Origin: Cupriavidus taiwanensis
GTDB lineage: Bacteria > Pseudomonadota > Gammaproteobacteria > Burkholderiales > Burkholderiaceae
Reading direction: 5' to 3'
Length of the DNA stretch: 64,000 nucleotides
NCBI RefSeq assembly: GCF_900250075.1
Contig: NZ_LT977070.1
Span: 1,433,634-1,497,633, forward strand
In this document: positions 55,453 to 64,000 of the stretch, one piece after another
Layout of the letters: the number at the start of each line of letters is the position of its first letter
Position numbering within the stretch: the stretch's first letter is position 1
The notes under the pieces: generated by a model
The model's input: the letters and a program-made list of their open reading frames with translations, nothing else
The model's database searches: none
Told to the model about the DNA's origin: nothing
Position numbers and translations under genes: made by a program

Positions 55453-57156
55453 CTACTGCGCGTGCTCGATCACCAGCTGCACGCGGGTGACGCCGTTGAA
55501 GGTGTTGTTGTCGAGCCGGTACGCCACCTGCGCGCTGGCGCCGAGCGAGTCGGCATGGTTGAACCAGATCGCGTCGAAGCGCTGGCTGCCCCGGCCCAGC
55601 TGCAGCTTCAGGTGCTTGCCCTTGAGCACGCTCTGGCGCAGCACGTCGAACTCGCCGCAGAAGGTCGGCGCCGGGAAGCCCTGGCCCCACACCTGCTGTT
55701 CCAGCAGGGTGACGAACTCCGGGCTGAAGCACTGGTCCTCGATATCGCCGTCGGTCTCGATCACGCGCGCCAGCTGGTCGTCGGTCAGCCATTCGCGCCC
55801 GACCGCCTCGAAGGCTTCCTGGAACTCGGCAAAGCGCTCGGCCCGCACGGTCAGTCCCGCCGCCATGGCGTGGCCGCCGAACTTGAGCAGCATGCCGGGA
55901 TGGCGCTTGGACACCAGGTCGAGCGCATCGCGCAGGTGGAAGCCCGGGATCGAACGGCCCGAACCCTTGACGGTGGTGTCGTCGCCCGGCGCGAAGGTAA
56001 TGGTGGGGCGGTGGAACTTGTCCTTCAGCCGCGACGCCACGATGCCGATCACGCCCTGGTGCCAGGTATCGTTGAACACGCTGACAGTAAAGCGCGAGGC
56101 ATCCGCGCCGGCCAGTCCGGCCATGGGCTGCTCCAGGATCCGCAGCGCTTCCTGCTGCATGCCGGCCTCGATGTCGCGCCGCTCGCGGTTCATGCTGTCC
56201 AGCTCCTGGGCGATTTCCCAGGCGCGGTTGGCATCGTCGGTCAGCAGGCACTCGATGCCCAGCGACATGTCGGCCAGCCGGCCGGCCGCATTCAGGCGCG
56301 GCCCCAGGCCGAAGCCAAGATCGAAGGTATTGGCGCGCGCGGCCTCGCGGCCGGCGGCGCGGAACAGCGCGGCCACGCCGGGCTGCATGCGGCCGGCGCG
56401 CATGCGGCGCAGGCCCTGCGCCACCAGGATGCGGTTGTTGGTGTCCAGCTTGACCACGTCGGCCACGGTGCCCAGCGCCACCAGGTCCAGCAGCGTCTGC
56501 AGCGGCGGCTGGGTCTGTGGGGTGTAGACGCCGCGGCGGCGCAGCTCGGCGCGCAGCGCCAGCAGCACGTAGAACATCACGCCCACGCCCGCCAGGTTCT
56601 TGCTGGGGAATTCGCAGCCCGGCTGGTTCGGGTTGACGATCACCGCGGCCTGCGGCAACTCCGAGCCGGGCAGGTGGTGGTCAGTCACCACCACGTCGAT
56701 GCCCAGCGCATTGGCCGCGGCGACGCCGTCGACGCTGGCGATGCCGTTGTCGACCGTGACGATCACATCCGGATTCTGCCTGGCCGCCAGCGCCACGATC
56801 TCCGGCGTCAGGCCATAGCCGTACTCGAAGCGGTTGGGCACGATGTACTCCACCCGCGCGCCCAGCATGCGCAGCCCGCGCACGCCCACCGCGCAGGCGG
56901 TGGCGCCGTCGCAGTCATAGTCGGCGACGATCAGCAGGCGCTTGCCGGCGGCGATGGCGTCGGCCAGGTAGGCCGCGGCGTGGTCGATGCCCTTCATGGT
57001 CGCGGGCGGCACCAGTTCGGGCAGGTCGGTGGCCAGTTCCGTGGCGCGGGCCACGCCGCGCGCGGCCAGGATGCGCGCCAGGGTCGGGTGCAGGCCGGTG
57101 GCGGCCAGCGCGCTGGCGTGTTCGGGGGAATATTGGCGGATGGCGATCCGGGTCAT
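55453..57156 (-). CDS. recJ: RecJ, single-stranded-DNA 5'-3' exonuclease
   Basis: A 567-residue DHH-family exonuclease with VADYDCDGATA near residue 75 (motif I), VTDHHLPG (motif III DHH) near residue 155, and the DHHA1 domain with GGHAMAAG near residue 410. RecJ works in recombination and mismatch repair. It neighbours the rpfE-like gene upstream, as in the Xanthomonas rpf cluster. Confidence 0.96.
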   Translation of the reverse strand: MTRIAIRQYSPEHASALAATGLHPTLARILAARGVARATELATDLPELVPPATMKGIDHAAAYLADAIAAGKRLLIVADYDCDGATACAVGVRGLRMLGARVEYIVPNRFEYGYGLTPEIVALAARQNPDVIVTVDNGIASVDGVAAANALGIDVVVTDHHLPGSELPQAAVIVNPNQPGCEFPSKNLAGVGVMFYVLLALRAELRRRGVYTPQTQPPLQTLLDLVALGTVADVVKLDTNNRILVAQGLRRMRAGRMQPGVAALFRAAGREAARANTFDLGFGLGPRLNAAGRLADMSLGIECLLTDDANRAWEIAQELDSMNRERRDIEAGMQQEALRILEQPMAGLAGADASRFTVSVFNDTWHQGVIGIVASRLKDKFHRPTITFAPGDDTTVKGSGRSIPGFHLRDALDLVSKRHPGMLLKFGGHAMAAGLTVRAERFAEFQEAFEAVGREWLTDDQLARVIETDGDIEDQCFSPEFVTLLEQQVWGQGFPAPTFCGEFDVLRQSVLKGKHLKLQLGRGSQRFDAIWFNHADSLGASAQVAYRLDNNTFNGVTRVQLVIEHAQ

Positions 57157-57192
57157 GGGCGGGGCGGCAGTGGGGTGTCGGGAGCGATGGCT

Positions 57193-58323
57193 TCAGGCGG
57201 CAAGGGCAAGGTCGGACAGCAGCGCGCGCCAGTCGCCGCGCTGGCCCATGCCGCGCCAGAACTTGCGCAGGTCGGCGCGCCGCACGGTGAACTCGGCGAA
57301 GTGGTTCTCGCCGCCCAGCACCAGCGTGATGGCGCCGATATTGCCGGCCGCCAGCGCCTCCAGCGCCGGACCGAACCAGTCGGCATCGAGCGCGTGCATG
57401 CGGTCCAGCCACAGGCCCCAGTCCTCGGCGATATGCGCTTCGGTGGCGCTGTCAAGCATCGCCAGCACCGTGCCTTCGAGCGCGGCCGCGCCGGCCAGGC
57501 CTGCCGGCACCGGCAGCACGCGGCTGCCGCCTGCAAGCGCCAGGCCGCTCAGGAACGGGTCGCCGCTCAGCACCGTATCGGCCAGCCGCGGCACCGGCCG
57601 CAGCGCGCCGCCGCCGTACAGCCAGACCGAGTTGACCGGCACCTCGCCGGCGGCTTCGCGCGCCTGGTTGACGCGGTGGTCGAACCAAGTCATCTGGATT
57701 TCGTTCTGCAGCCGGCGCCAGTCGCGCGCGCGCTCGCCAGCCTGCATCCAGATGTCGATATTGCGGCCCGCGGCGCGCAGCGGCGTGGTGGCCTCGAGCG
57801 GGCCGAACACGGCCTCGGGCAGGTACCAGCGCTGCGGGCAGGGCGTCTCCAGCGCGATGCCGGACTCCTGCAGCAGCGCGTCGATGGCCTCGCGCAGCGC
57901 GCTGGCTTCCTGCGGCCGCAGGCAGAGCTGGCCCGGCGGCATCAGCACCAGGTGATCGCGCGCGGCATGGATGTGCACCGGCTGCAGGCAGGCCCACGAC
58001 TGGCCGTCGGCCGCGGCCGGGGTGCCCGCAGGGGTGCCGGTGGCGGCGCCGCCGTTGTCGGCCAGCCGCATATAGGGCGCCAGCGGCACCCGCCCCGTAT
58101 CCAGTCCGGTCTTGCCGGCCAGCCAGCGTTCCTGCGGCAGGCTGCGCAGGAAGGGGTCGTCGTGCCGCTCGCGCGGACCGGGCGCGGCCCGGGTCAGCAA
58201 CTTTCCGAGCGCCGGCAGCTCCAATTGCCGCAGCAGCGCGCCGGGGACAACATCGTCGCGGCCGTCGTCGCCGGCGCCGGGCGGGACGGAAAAGGGCACA
58301 ATCAGGGTCAGGTGCGTCATCAT
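57193..58323 (-). CDS. RpfE-like protein (phosphoglycerate-mutase-like fold, unknown function)
   Basis: A 376-residue protein. The N-terminal MTHLTLIVPFSVPP and central WYLPEAVFGPLEATTPLRA match proteins annotated 'regulatory protein, RpfE type'. Typical are VNSVWLYGGG and the C-terminal EDWGLWLDRMHALDADWFGPAL. It lies next to recJ, and prfB and lysS are in the same block, as in the Xanthomonas rpf region, but no rpfF, rpfC or rpfG is visible, so a quorum-sensing role is not supported here. ATG 58323 and 58320 are both possible. Confidence 0.72.
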   Translation of the reverse strand: MMTHLTLIVPFSVPPGAGDDGRDDVVPGALLRQLELPALGKLLTRAAPGPRERHDDPFLRSLPQERWLAGKTGLDTGRVPLAPYMRLADNGGAATGTPAGTPAAADGQSWACLQPVHIHAARDHLVLMPPGQLCLRPQEASALREAIDALLQESGIALETPCPQRWYLPEAVFGPLEATTPLRAAGRNIDIWMQAGERARDWRRLQNEIQMTWFDHRVNQAREAAGEVPVNSVWLYGGGALRPVPRLADTVLSGDPFLSGLALAGGSRVLPVPAGLAGAAALEGTVLAMLDSATEAHIAEDWGLWLDRMHALDADWFGPALEALAAGNIGAITLVLGGENHFAEFTVRRADLRKFWRGMGQRGDWRALLSDLALAA

Positions 58324-58483
58324 GGTGGCGAGATTGTAAACTCCCGGCTGGCTCGCGCCAGTCCCGGAGCCGACCGCGACCCGACCGCGGCGTGACTGCG
58401 GCGTCGCCCGCCACGGCCCCCGTGCGTGCCGCCGGCGGCGCCCCGACGGGCACTGGCGCTTTTCCGAAACAACAGGAATCCTC

Positions 58484-59734
58484 TTGAAATTTCCCTACGA
58501 GTGGCAGATCGGCTGGCGATACACCCGCGCAAGCAAGCGCGCCAGCCGCAACACCTTCATTTCGTTTATCTCGATGATCTCGATGCTGGGCATCGCGCTC
58601 GGCGTGGCCGCGCTGATCGTGGTGCTGTCGGTGATGAACGGGTTCCAGAAGGAAGTGCGCGACCGCATGCTGTCGGTGCTGGCGCATATCGAGGTGATCG
58701 GCCCGTCGGCGCTGCCGGACTGGCAGAAGACCGCGGCCGAGGCGCTGCAGAACAAGGAGGTGGTCGGTGCCGCCCCCTATGTGGCGGCGCAGGCCATGCT
58801 GACCCGCGACGATGCCGTGCGCGGCGTGCTGCTGCGCGGCGTGGAGCCGTCGCAGGAACCCAAGGTGTCTGAGATCGGCAGCCAGTTCCGCGCCGGCAGC
58901 ATGGCGGCGCTGGTGCCGGGCAGCTTCGGCATCGCGCTGGGCAACGAGCTGGCCAATGCCATGGGCGTCCAGGTCGGCGACAAGGTCACGCTGCTGGCGC
59001 CGCAGGGCACCATCACGCCGGCGGGCGTGCTGCCGCGGCTCAAGCAGTTCACCGTGGTGGGCGTGTTTTCATCCGGACATTTCGAGTTCGACAGCGCGCT
59101 GGCGCTGATCAACCTGCGGGACGCCGAGACCCTGTTCCGCCTGAGCGGTCCCACCGGGGTGCGCCTGAAGCTGCAGGACATGCAGCGCGCGCCGCTGGTC
59201 GCGCAGCAGCTGGCCGGCACCATGTCGGGCGAGCTTTACCTGCGCGACTGGTCGAAGCAGAACCGCAACTGGTTTGCCGCGGTGCAGACCGAGAAGCGGA
59301 TGATGTTCATCATCCTGACGCTGATCATCGCGGTGGCCGCGTTCAACCTGGTGTCGACGCTGGTGATGACCGTCACCGACAAGCAGGCCGATATCGCCAT
59401 CCTGCGCACCATGGGCGCGCAGCCGGGCTCGATCATGAAGATCTTCATCGTGCAGGGCGTGGCCATCGGCTTTATCGGCACGCTGCTGGGCGTGGCCGGC
59501 GGCACGCTGATCGCCACCAATATCGACGTGATCGTGCCCTTCATCGAGCGGCTGCTGCACGTGCAGTTCCTGCCGCGCGACATCTATTTCATCAGCCAAC
59601 TGCCTTCCGATCCCCGCGTGAACGACATCGCCACCATCGGCATCATCTCTTTCGTGCTGGCCACGCTGGCCACGCTCTATCCCAGCTGGCGCGCCGCCCG
59701 CGTCAACCCGGCGGAGGCGCTGCGCTATGAGTGA
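58484..59734 (+). CDS. lolC: LolC/LolE, lipoprotein-releasing ABC transporter membrane subunit
   Basis: A 416-residue membrane protein with an N-terminal helix (residues ~25-50), a large periplasmic MacB-like domain (about 50-265), and three C-terminal helices (about 270-300, 320-350 and 370-405) with NPAEALRYE at the end. It starts with TTG preceded by AGGAA. A single lolC/E gene followed by lolD is common in Burkholderiales. It extracts lipoproteins from the inner membrane. Confidence 0.93.
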   Translation: MKFPYEWQIGWRYTRASKRASRNTFISFISMISMLGIALGVAALIVVLSVMNGFQKEVRDRMLSVLAHIEVIGPSALPDWQKTAAEALQNKEVVGAAPYVAAQAMLTRDDAVRGVLLRGVEPSQEPKVSEIGSQFRAGSMAALVPGSFGIALGNELANAMGVQVGDKVTLLAPQGTITPAGVLPRLKQFTVVGVFSSGHFEFDSALALINLRDAETLFRLSGPTGVRLKLQDMQRAPLVAQQLAGTMSGELYLRDWSKQNRNWFAAVQTEKRMMFIILTLIIAVAAFNLVSTLVMTVTDKQADIAILRTMGAQPGSIMKIFIVQGVAIGFIGTLLGVAGGTLIATNIDVIVPFIERLLHVQFLPRDIYFISQLPSDPRVNDIATIGIISFVLATLATLYPSWRAARVNPAEALRYE

Positions 59735-60467
59735 AGCCGTGCTGCAAGCCGATACTTCCACGCCCGCCCCGGGCCTGCCGCGCACCGGCGCGCCGGTGCT
59801 GGTGGCCGAGGGCCTGACCAAGCGCTTCCGCCAGGGCGAGCTCGATGTCGACGTGCTGCGCGGTGTCGACGTGCGCGTCAACGCCGGCGAGAAGGTGGCC
59901 ATCGTGGGCGCCTCGGGCTCGGGCAAGAGCACGCTGCTGCATGTGCTGGGCGGGCTCGACGAGCCCGATTCGGGCCGCGTCGCGCTGCTCGGCAAGCCCT
60001 TCACGGCGCTGCGCGAGCGCGAGCGCAACGTGGTGCGCAACCGCTCGCTGGGCTTTGTCTACCAGTTCCACCACCTGCTGCCGGAATTCACCGCGCTCGA
60101 CAACGTGGCGATGCCGCTGCGCATCCGCGGCCTGACCCAGTCCGCCGCGCGCGAAGTTGCCCAGGCGATGCTGGAGCGCGTCGGGCTGGGCGGGCGCTCG
60201 CGGCACCGGCCGGGCGAGCTGTCCGGCGGCGAGCGCCAGCGCGTCGCCATTGCGCGCGCGCTGGTGGGCCAGCCGGCCTGCGTGCTGGCCGACGAGCCCA
60301 CCGGCAATCTCGACGACCACACCGCCGGCGGCGTCTACGACCTGATGCTGGAACTGTCGCGCACGCTCGGTACCAGCTTCGTCATCGTTACCCACGACCT
60401 GGACCTGGCCGGGCGCTGCGACCGCGTGCTGCGGCTGCGCGACGGCCACCTGCACCAGGAACGCTGA
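59727..60467 (+). CDS. lolD: LolD, lipoprotein-releasing ABC transporter ATPase
   Basis: A 246-residue ABC ATPase with Walker [10 protein letters not shown] near residue 62, signature [11 protein letters not shown] near residue 165 and Walker [12 protein letters not shown] near residue 188; [15 protein letters not shown] is typical of LolD. It overlaps lolC/E by eight bases, so the pair is coupled. Confidence 0.96.
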   Translation: MSEAVLQADTSTPAPGLPRTGAPVLVAEGLTKRFRQGELDVDVLRGVDVRVNAGEKVAIVGASGSGKSTLLHVLGGLDEPDSGRVALLGKPFTALRERERNVVRNRSLGFVYQFHHLLPEFTALDNVAMPLRIRGLTQSAAREVAQAMLERVGLGGRSRHRPGELSGGERQRVAIARALVGQPACVLADEPTGNLDDHTAGGVYDLMLELSRTLGTSFVIVTHDLDLAGRCDRVLRLRDGHLHQER

Positions 60468-60480
60468 AGCGGCCGCGCCC

Positions 60481-61341
60481 ATGTGGATCGACACCCATTG
60501 CCACCTCGACGCCGGCGAGTTCGACCCGGACCGCGAGCAGGTCGCCGACGCGGCCGAGGCCGCCGGCGTGCGCGGCATCGTGGTGCCGGCGGTGGCCGCG
60601 TGGAACTTCGATGCCGTGCGCGCGCTGGCGCATCGCGATGCGCGCTGCGTCTACGCGCTGGGCATCCACCCGCTGTGCTCGCCCGGCGCGGGCCAGCCCG
60701 AGCTGGACACGCTGCGGCGCCAGGTGGCCGCCAGCATGGACGACCCGCGCTTCGTCGGCATCGGCGAGATCGGGCTCGACTTCTTCGTCGCGGGGCTGGA
60801 TGCGGATCACCAGACCTGGCTCTACGCCGAACAGCTGAAGATCGCGCGCGAGTTCGACCTGCCGGTGCTGCTGCACGTGCGCAAGTCGCAGGACCAGGTC
60901 GGCGCGCAGCTGCGCAAGCTCGGCGTCAAACGCGGCATCGCCCACGCCTTCAACGGCAGCCACGAACAGGCGCGGCGCTTCGTCGAGCAGGGCCTGAAGC
61001 TGGGCTTCGGCGGCAATGTCACCTTCAGTCGCGCGCGGCAGATCCGCCGGCTGGCGACGGAGCTGCCGCTGGAGGCGCTGGTGCTGGAAACCGATGCGCC
61101 GGACATCGCGCCGGCGTGGCTGTCGGACGACCAGTTCGGGGAGCAGCACAAGGCGCGCAACACGCCGGCGGAGGTCGCCGGCGTGGCGCGCGTGATGGCG
61201 GAACTGCGCGGCATCGACGCCCTGACGCTGGCGCAGGCGACCTGGCGCAATGCCGTGGCGGCGCTGCCGCGGCTGGCGGCGTTTGCCGACACCATGGCGC
61301 CTCCGCTTGCTGGCGGTCACACAACTTCCACGCCTTCTTGA
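60481..61341 (+). CDS. TatD-family metal-dependent DNase
   Basis: A 286-residue TIM-barrel hydrolase with metal ligands in DTHCHLD (residue ~4), the Glu in GIGEIGLDFF (near 98), His in LLHVRKS, His in AHAFNGS and Asp in ETDAPD. It belongs to the TatD/YcfH group of 3'-5' DNases. It follows lolD by 13 bases and precedes comEC in the same direction. Confidence 0.93.
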   Translation: MWIDTHCHLDAGEFDPDREQVADAAEAAGVRGIVVPAVAAWNFDAVRALAHRDARCVYALGIHPLCSPGAGQPELDTLRRQVAASMDDPRFVGIGEIGLDFFVAGLDADHQTWLYAEQLKIAREFDLPVLLHVRKSQDQVGAQLRKLGVKRGIAHAFNGSHEQARRFVEQGLKLGFGGNVTFSRARQIRRLATELPLEALVLETDAPDIAPAWLSDDQFGEQHKARNTPAEVAGVARVMAELRGIDALTLAQATWRNAVAALPRLAAFADTMAPPLAGGHTTSTPS

Positions 61342-61412
61342 CAGGCTGACAAGCTCGCCGCGCCTGCGCGCGGGTACAACTCCGGTAAGGCAAGATCATC
61401 GGAGGAGGTGCC

Positions 61413-63836
61413 GTGCGTCGCTTCGTGGGGGCATTCGTGGCCGGGTGCTGGGCCCTGCAGCAGCAGTCGACGCTGCCGCAGCCGCACGGCCTGCGCCTGG
61501 GCGCCGCGCTGCTGGCCTTGTGCGCCATCGGCATGGCCCTGTGGGGCAGGCGCCTGCCTGCCATGCTGCAAGGCCTGGCGCTGGCCGCGCTGGCCTTTGC
61601 CATGGCGTACTGCTGGGCCGCCTGGCGCGCCGAACTGCGCCTGCGCGAATGGCTGCCCGTGGGGCTGGAGGCGCGCGACCTTAACGTGCGCGGGGTGGTC
61701 TCGGGGCTTCCCACTCGATCTCCCACCGGCACACGCTTCGCGTTCAACGTCGAGCAGTCCGCGGGGCCGGACCAGCCGCTGCCGGGCCGGGTCATCCTCA
61801 ACTGGCGCGACGCGCCGCTCGAGTTAAGCCCGGGACAACGCTTTACGCTGACCCTGCGCCTGCGGCGGCCGCGCGGGCTCGCCAATCCGTTTGGCTTCGA
61901 TTACGCCTACTGGCTGCTGGCGCAGGGCTATGGCGCGACCGGCTACGTGCGCCGGGCCCAGGGTGCGCCGCAGGATGCCGCCTCGGAGCGGCTGGCCTGG
62001 CGCATCGAAGCCTGGCGTGCCGCCGTGCGCGAGCACCTGCGCGCCGCGCTGCCGGCCGGGGCGCGCTTCGGCGCGGTGCTGGTCGCGCTGGTGATCGGCG
62101 ACCAGCGCGGCATCGAGGCGGACGACTGGCAGCTGTTCCGGCGCACGGGCGTGAGCCACCTGGTGGCCATTTCGGGACTGCATATCACCATGGTGGCCGG
62201 CATGGCGGCGTCGCTCACCGGACTGCTGTGGCGCCGTTCGTTCGGCTGCGGCCGCTGGCTGCGCCGGCCACTGCCATTGTGGCTGCCGGCCCGGCAAGCC
62301 GCGCTGGTGGTCGCGGTGGCCACCGCGCTGGGTTACGGCATGCTGGCCGGCATGCAGATCCCGGCGCTGCGCACCGTCGCCATGCTTTGTGTCGCGGCGG
62401 CCGCGGTGTGGGGGGCACGGGCGCCGCCGGCGTCGATCGTGCTGGCGTGGGCGGCGCTGGTGGCGTTGCTGCTGGATCCGTGGGCGGTGATGCTGCCGGG
62501 CTTCTGGCTGTCCTTCGGTGCCGTCGCGGTGATCTTCTTCGCTGCGCGGCCGGGACGGGACGCCGCGACCGCAGGGCGCTGGCAACGGCTGCGGGCCGCG
62601 CTTGCTGCGGGCGCGCGCACGCAATGGGCCGTGACCATCGGGCTGGTGCCGCTGACGCTGTTGCTGTTCGGCCAGGTCTCGGTGGTGTCGCCGTTTGCCA
62701 ATGCGGTGGCGATCCCGGTGGTCAGCCTGCTGGTCACGCCGCTGGCGCTGCTGGGCGCCGCGCTGCCGCTGTGGCTGGCCGTGCCGGTGATGGCGGCCGC
62801 CCACTTTGCCATGCAGGGACTGGCTGCCGTGCTGCAATGGTTTTCCATGCTGCCCGGGGCGATGTGGGAGGCGGCCAGCGCGGGGCCGGTGGCGCTGCTG
62901 CTGGCTGCGCTTGGCGTGGCGCTGCTGGTGGCGCCCGTGGCTGCGGCGCGCCTGCGCTGGCATGGCGCGCTGCTGATGCTGCCGCTGCTGCTGGCGCGCG
63001 GTCCGCCGGTTGCCGACGGCCAGTTCCGTGCGGTGATGTTCGACGTCGGGCAGGGCACCGCGGTGCTGGTGCGCACGCGCTCGCACGTGCTGCTGTACGA
63101 CACCGGGCCGGGCTACGCCTCGGGCTCCAGCGCGGGCGCGCAGGTGGTGGTGCCGGTACTGCGCGCCGAGGGCGTGTCGCAACTCGATCACCTGATGGTC
63201 AGCCATGAAGACCTCGATCATGCCGGCGGCGTGGCGGACATTGCGGGGACAGTGGCCGTGGTGGCGCGCAGCACCGGTGCGCCTGCCGGCCACCCGCTGC
63301 TGGAGGCGCCGCATTATGGAGCCCAATGGCGCCCCTGCGCCGCGGGACAGCAATGGGAGTGGGACGGGGTGCGCTTTGCCGTGCTGCACCCGTTGCCTGA
63401 ACAGTCGCAGCAGGCCGCCATCGCCAGCAACGCGCGCAGTTGCGTGCTGCGCGTGGACACCGCCGCGCACAGCCTGCTGCTGACCGGCGATATCGGCCTC
63501 GCGCAGGAGCGTGCGCTGATCGGGCGCATGCCGGCCGAAGCGTTGCGCGCCGACGTTCTGGTGGTGGCGCATCACGGCAGCGGCACGTCTTCGGGCACGG
63601 ACTGGATCGAGGCGGTCGGGCCCGCGGCCGCGGTGTTCCAGCTGGGCTATGGCAACCGCTATCGCCATCCGAACGCCGAAGTCTGGGAGCGCTTTGGCCG
63701 CGCGGGCATCCTGCGCTATCGCACCGACGAAACCGGCGCGGTGACCATGAACACGGCACGCGCGGGTTACACGCTGTCGATGTTCCGGCACGCGGAGCCG
63801 CGCTACTGGCGGGAACGGCCGCCGGCGCCGCGCTAG
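61413..63836 (+). CDS. comEC: ComEC/Rec2, DNA-uptake channel protein
   Basis: The 807-residue protein has an N-terminal DUF4131 domain (residues ~30-190), a multi-span competence domain with GDQRGIEADDWQLFRRTGVSHLVAISGLHITMV region near 230-265, and a C-terminal metallo-beta-lactamase domain with VSHEDLDHAGG near residue 598 and VVAHHGSGTSSG near residue 711. GTG start at 61413 is preceded by GGAGGAGG. ComEC moves single-stranded DNA across the inner membrane in natural transformation. Confidence 0.96.
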   Translation: MRRFVGAFVAGCWALQQQSTLPQPHGLRLGAALLALCAIGMALWGRRLPAMLQGLALAALAFAMAYCWAAWRAELRLREWLPVGLEARDLNVRGVVSGLPTRSPTGTRFAFNVEQSAGPDQPLPGRVILNWRDAPLELSPGQRFTLTLRLRRPRGLANPFGFDYAYWLLAQGYGATGYVRRAQGAPQDAASERLAWRIEAWRAAVREHLRAALPAGARFGAVLVALVIGDQRGIEADDWQLFRRTGVSHLVAISGLHITMVAGMAASLTGLLWRRSFGCGRWLRRPLPLWLPARQAALVVAVATALGYGMLAGMQIPALRTVAMLCVAAAAVWGARAPPASIVLAWAALVALLLDPWAVMLPGFWLSFGAVAVIFFAARPGRDAATAGRWQRLRAALAAGARTQWAVTIGLVPLTLLLFGQVSVVSPFANAVAIPVVSLLVTPLALLGAALPLWLAVPVMAAAHFAMQGLAAVLQWFSMLPGAMWEAASAGPVALLLAALGVALLVAPVAAARLRWHGALLMLPLLLARGPPVADGQFRAVMFDVGQGTAVLVRTRSHVLLYDTGPGYASGSSAGAQVVVPVLRAEGVSQLDHLMVSHEDLDHAGGVADIAGTVAVVARSTGAPAGHPLLEAPHYGAQWRPCAAGQQWEWDGVRFAVLHPLPEQSQQAAIASNARSCVLRVDTAAHSLLLTGDIGLAQERALIGRMPAEALRADVLVVAHHGSGTSSGTDWIEAVGPAAAVFQLGYGNRYRHPNAEVWERFGRAGILRYRTDETGAVTMNTARAGYTLSMFRHAEPRYWRERPPAPR

Positions 63837-63858
63837 GGTGCGCGGGTGTCGCGGGCGG

Positions 63859-64000
63859 TCAGCCGGCCTTACGGCGGCTGGGGGGTGCGGCGGGCGGTGC
63901 GGGCTTGGTTGACGCAGACGGCGTGGCCAGCTCTGCCGCCACGGCGCGGCCCCGGCTGCGTGCCGGCGCCGGCTCGGCCCCGGCGATGCGCCGCTCGCGC
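63859..64000 (-). CDS. C-terminus of an unidentified Ala/Pro/Arg-rich protein (partial)
   Basis: A frame open to the window end stops with TGA at 63861-63859. The last residues are rich in Ala, Pro and basic residues and end in SRRKAG. A second frame with a stop at 63871-63869 is also open, so the reading frame itself is uncertain. I cannot identify the protein from this fragment. Confidence 0.35.
   Translation of the reverse strand, partial: RERRIAGAEPAPARSRGRAVAAELATPSASTKPAPPAAPPSRRKAG

Overview
The window is a GC-rich, gene-dense bacterial chromosome segment from a betaproteobacterium of the Burkholderiales, most likely Cupriavidus. The evidence is an intracellular poly(3-hydroxybutyrate) depolymerase that matches my memory of PhaZ1 of C. 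necator almost residue for residue, an iscRSUA-hscBA-fdx-iscX operon with an embedded DUF3565 gene, and a denitrification nos cluster beside housekeeping genes. I see no rRNA, tRNA, CRISPR array, prophage or complete insertion sequence.

Layout. 1-3.1 kb: end of a nitrous-oxide reductase maturation operon (nosD-nosF-nosY-nosL). 3.1-4.7 kb: aroG (DAHP synthase) on the minus strand, behind a leader that reads as a classical transcription attenuator, with a 23-residue leader peptide carrying six aromatic codons in a row. 4.7-12.6 kb: a methyltransferase, then tldD, a nitrilase-family amidase and yhdP, all three on the minus strand. 12.7-18.7 kb: glnE, a rhombosortase, its likely GlyGly-CTERM subtilisin substrate, and a lipoprotein that resembles the subtilisin propeptide. 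18.7-25.8 kb: recN, nadK, hrcA, hemH, hslR, a 57-residue membrane protein, grpE and a thioredoxin-like protein. 25.8-29.4 kb: pldA, a DUF1841 gene, an EamA transporter and a nitroreductase. 29.4-29.6 kb: a 124-bp IS4-like miniature element inserted in the loop of a terminator. 29.6-33.7 kb: a three-gene minus-strand operon (Baeyer-Villiger-type monooxygenase, alpha/beta hydrolase, Coq4-like protein) divergent from a TetR regulator, with two matched operators between them. 33.6-37.4 kb: nth, rsxB, a second TetR gene with a palindromic operator, and phaZ. 37.7-44.5 kb: an aromatic/aspartate aminotransferase, uvrB, two small unknown proteins, a low-molecular-weight phosphatase and a large membrane protein of the misnamed Gcr recombinase family. 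44.5-50.7 kb: the isc operon behind two tandem IscR type-1 sites that overlap its promoter. 50.7-58.3 kb: a REP-like inverted pair, lysS, an SDR gene, prfB with its programmed +1 frameshift, a LysM/M23 lipoprotein, recJ and an rpfE-like gene. 58.4-64 kb: lolC/E, lolD, tatD-family DNase, comEC, and the end of an unidentified minus-strand gene.

Most genes are core housekeeping functions. The new material is mainly regulatory and structural: the aroG attenuator, the miniature element that keeps the terminator palindrome intact, the rhombosortase/protease/orphan-propeptide trio, the dual TetR operators, and the REP-like elements. Start codons were chosen from ribosome-binding sites, family lengths and overlaps with neighbours; several genes begin with GTG or TTG.
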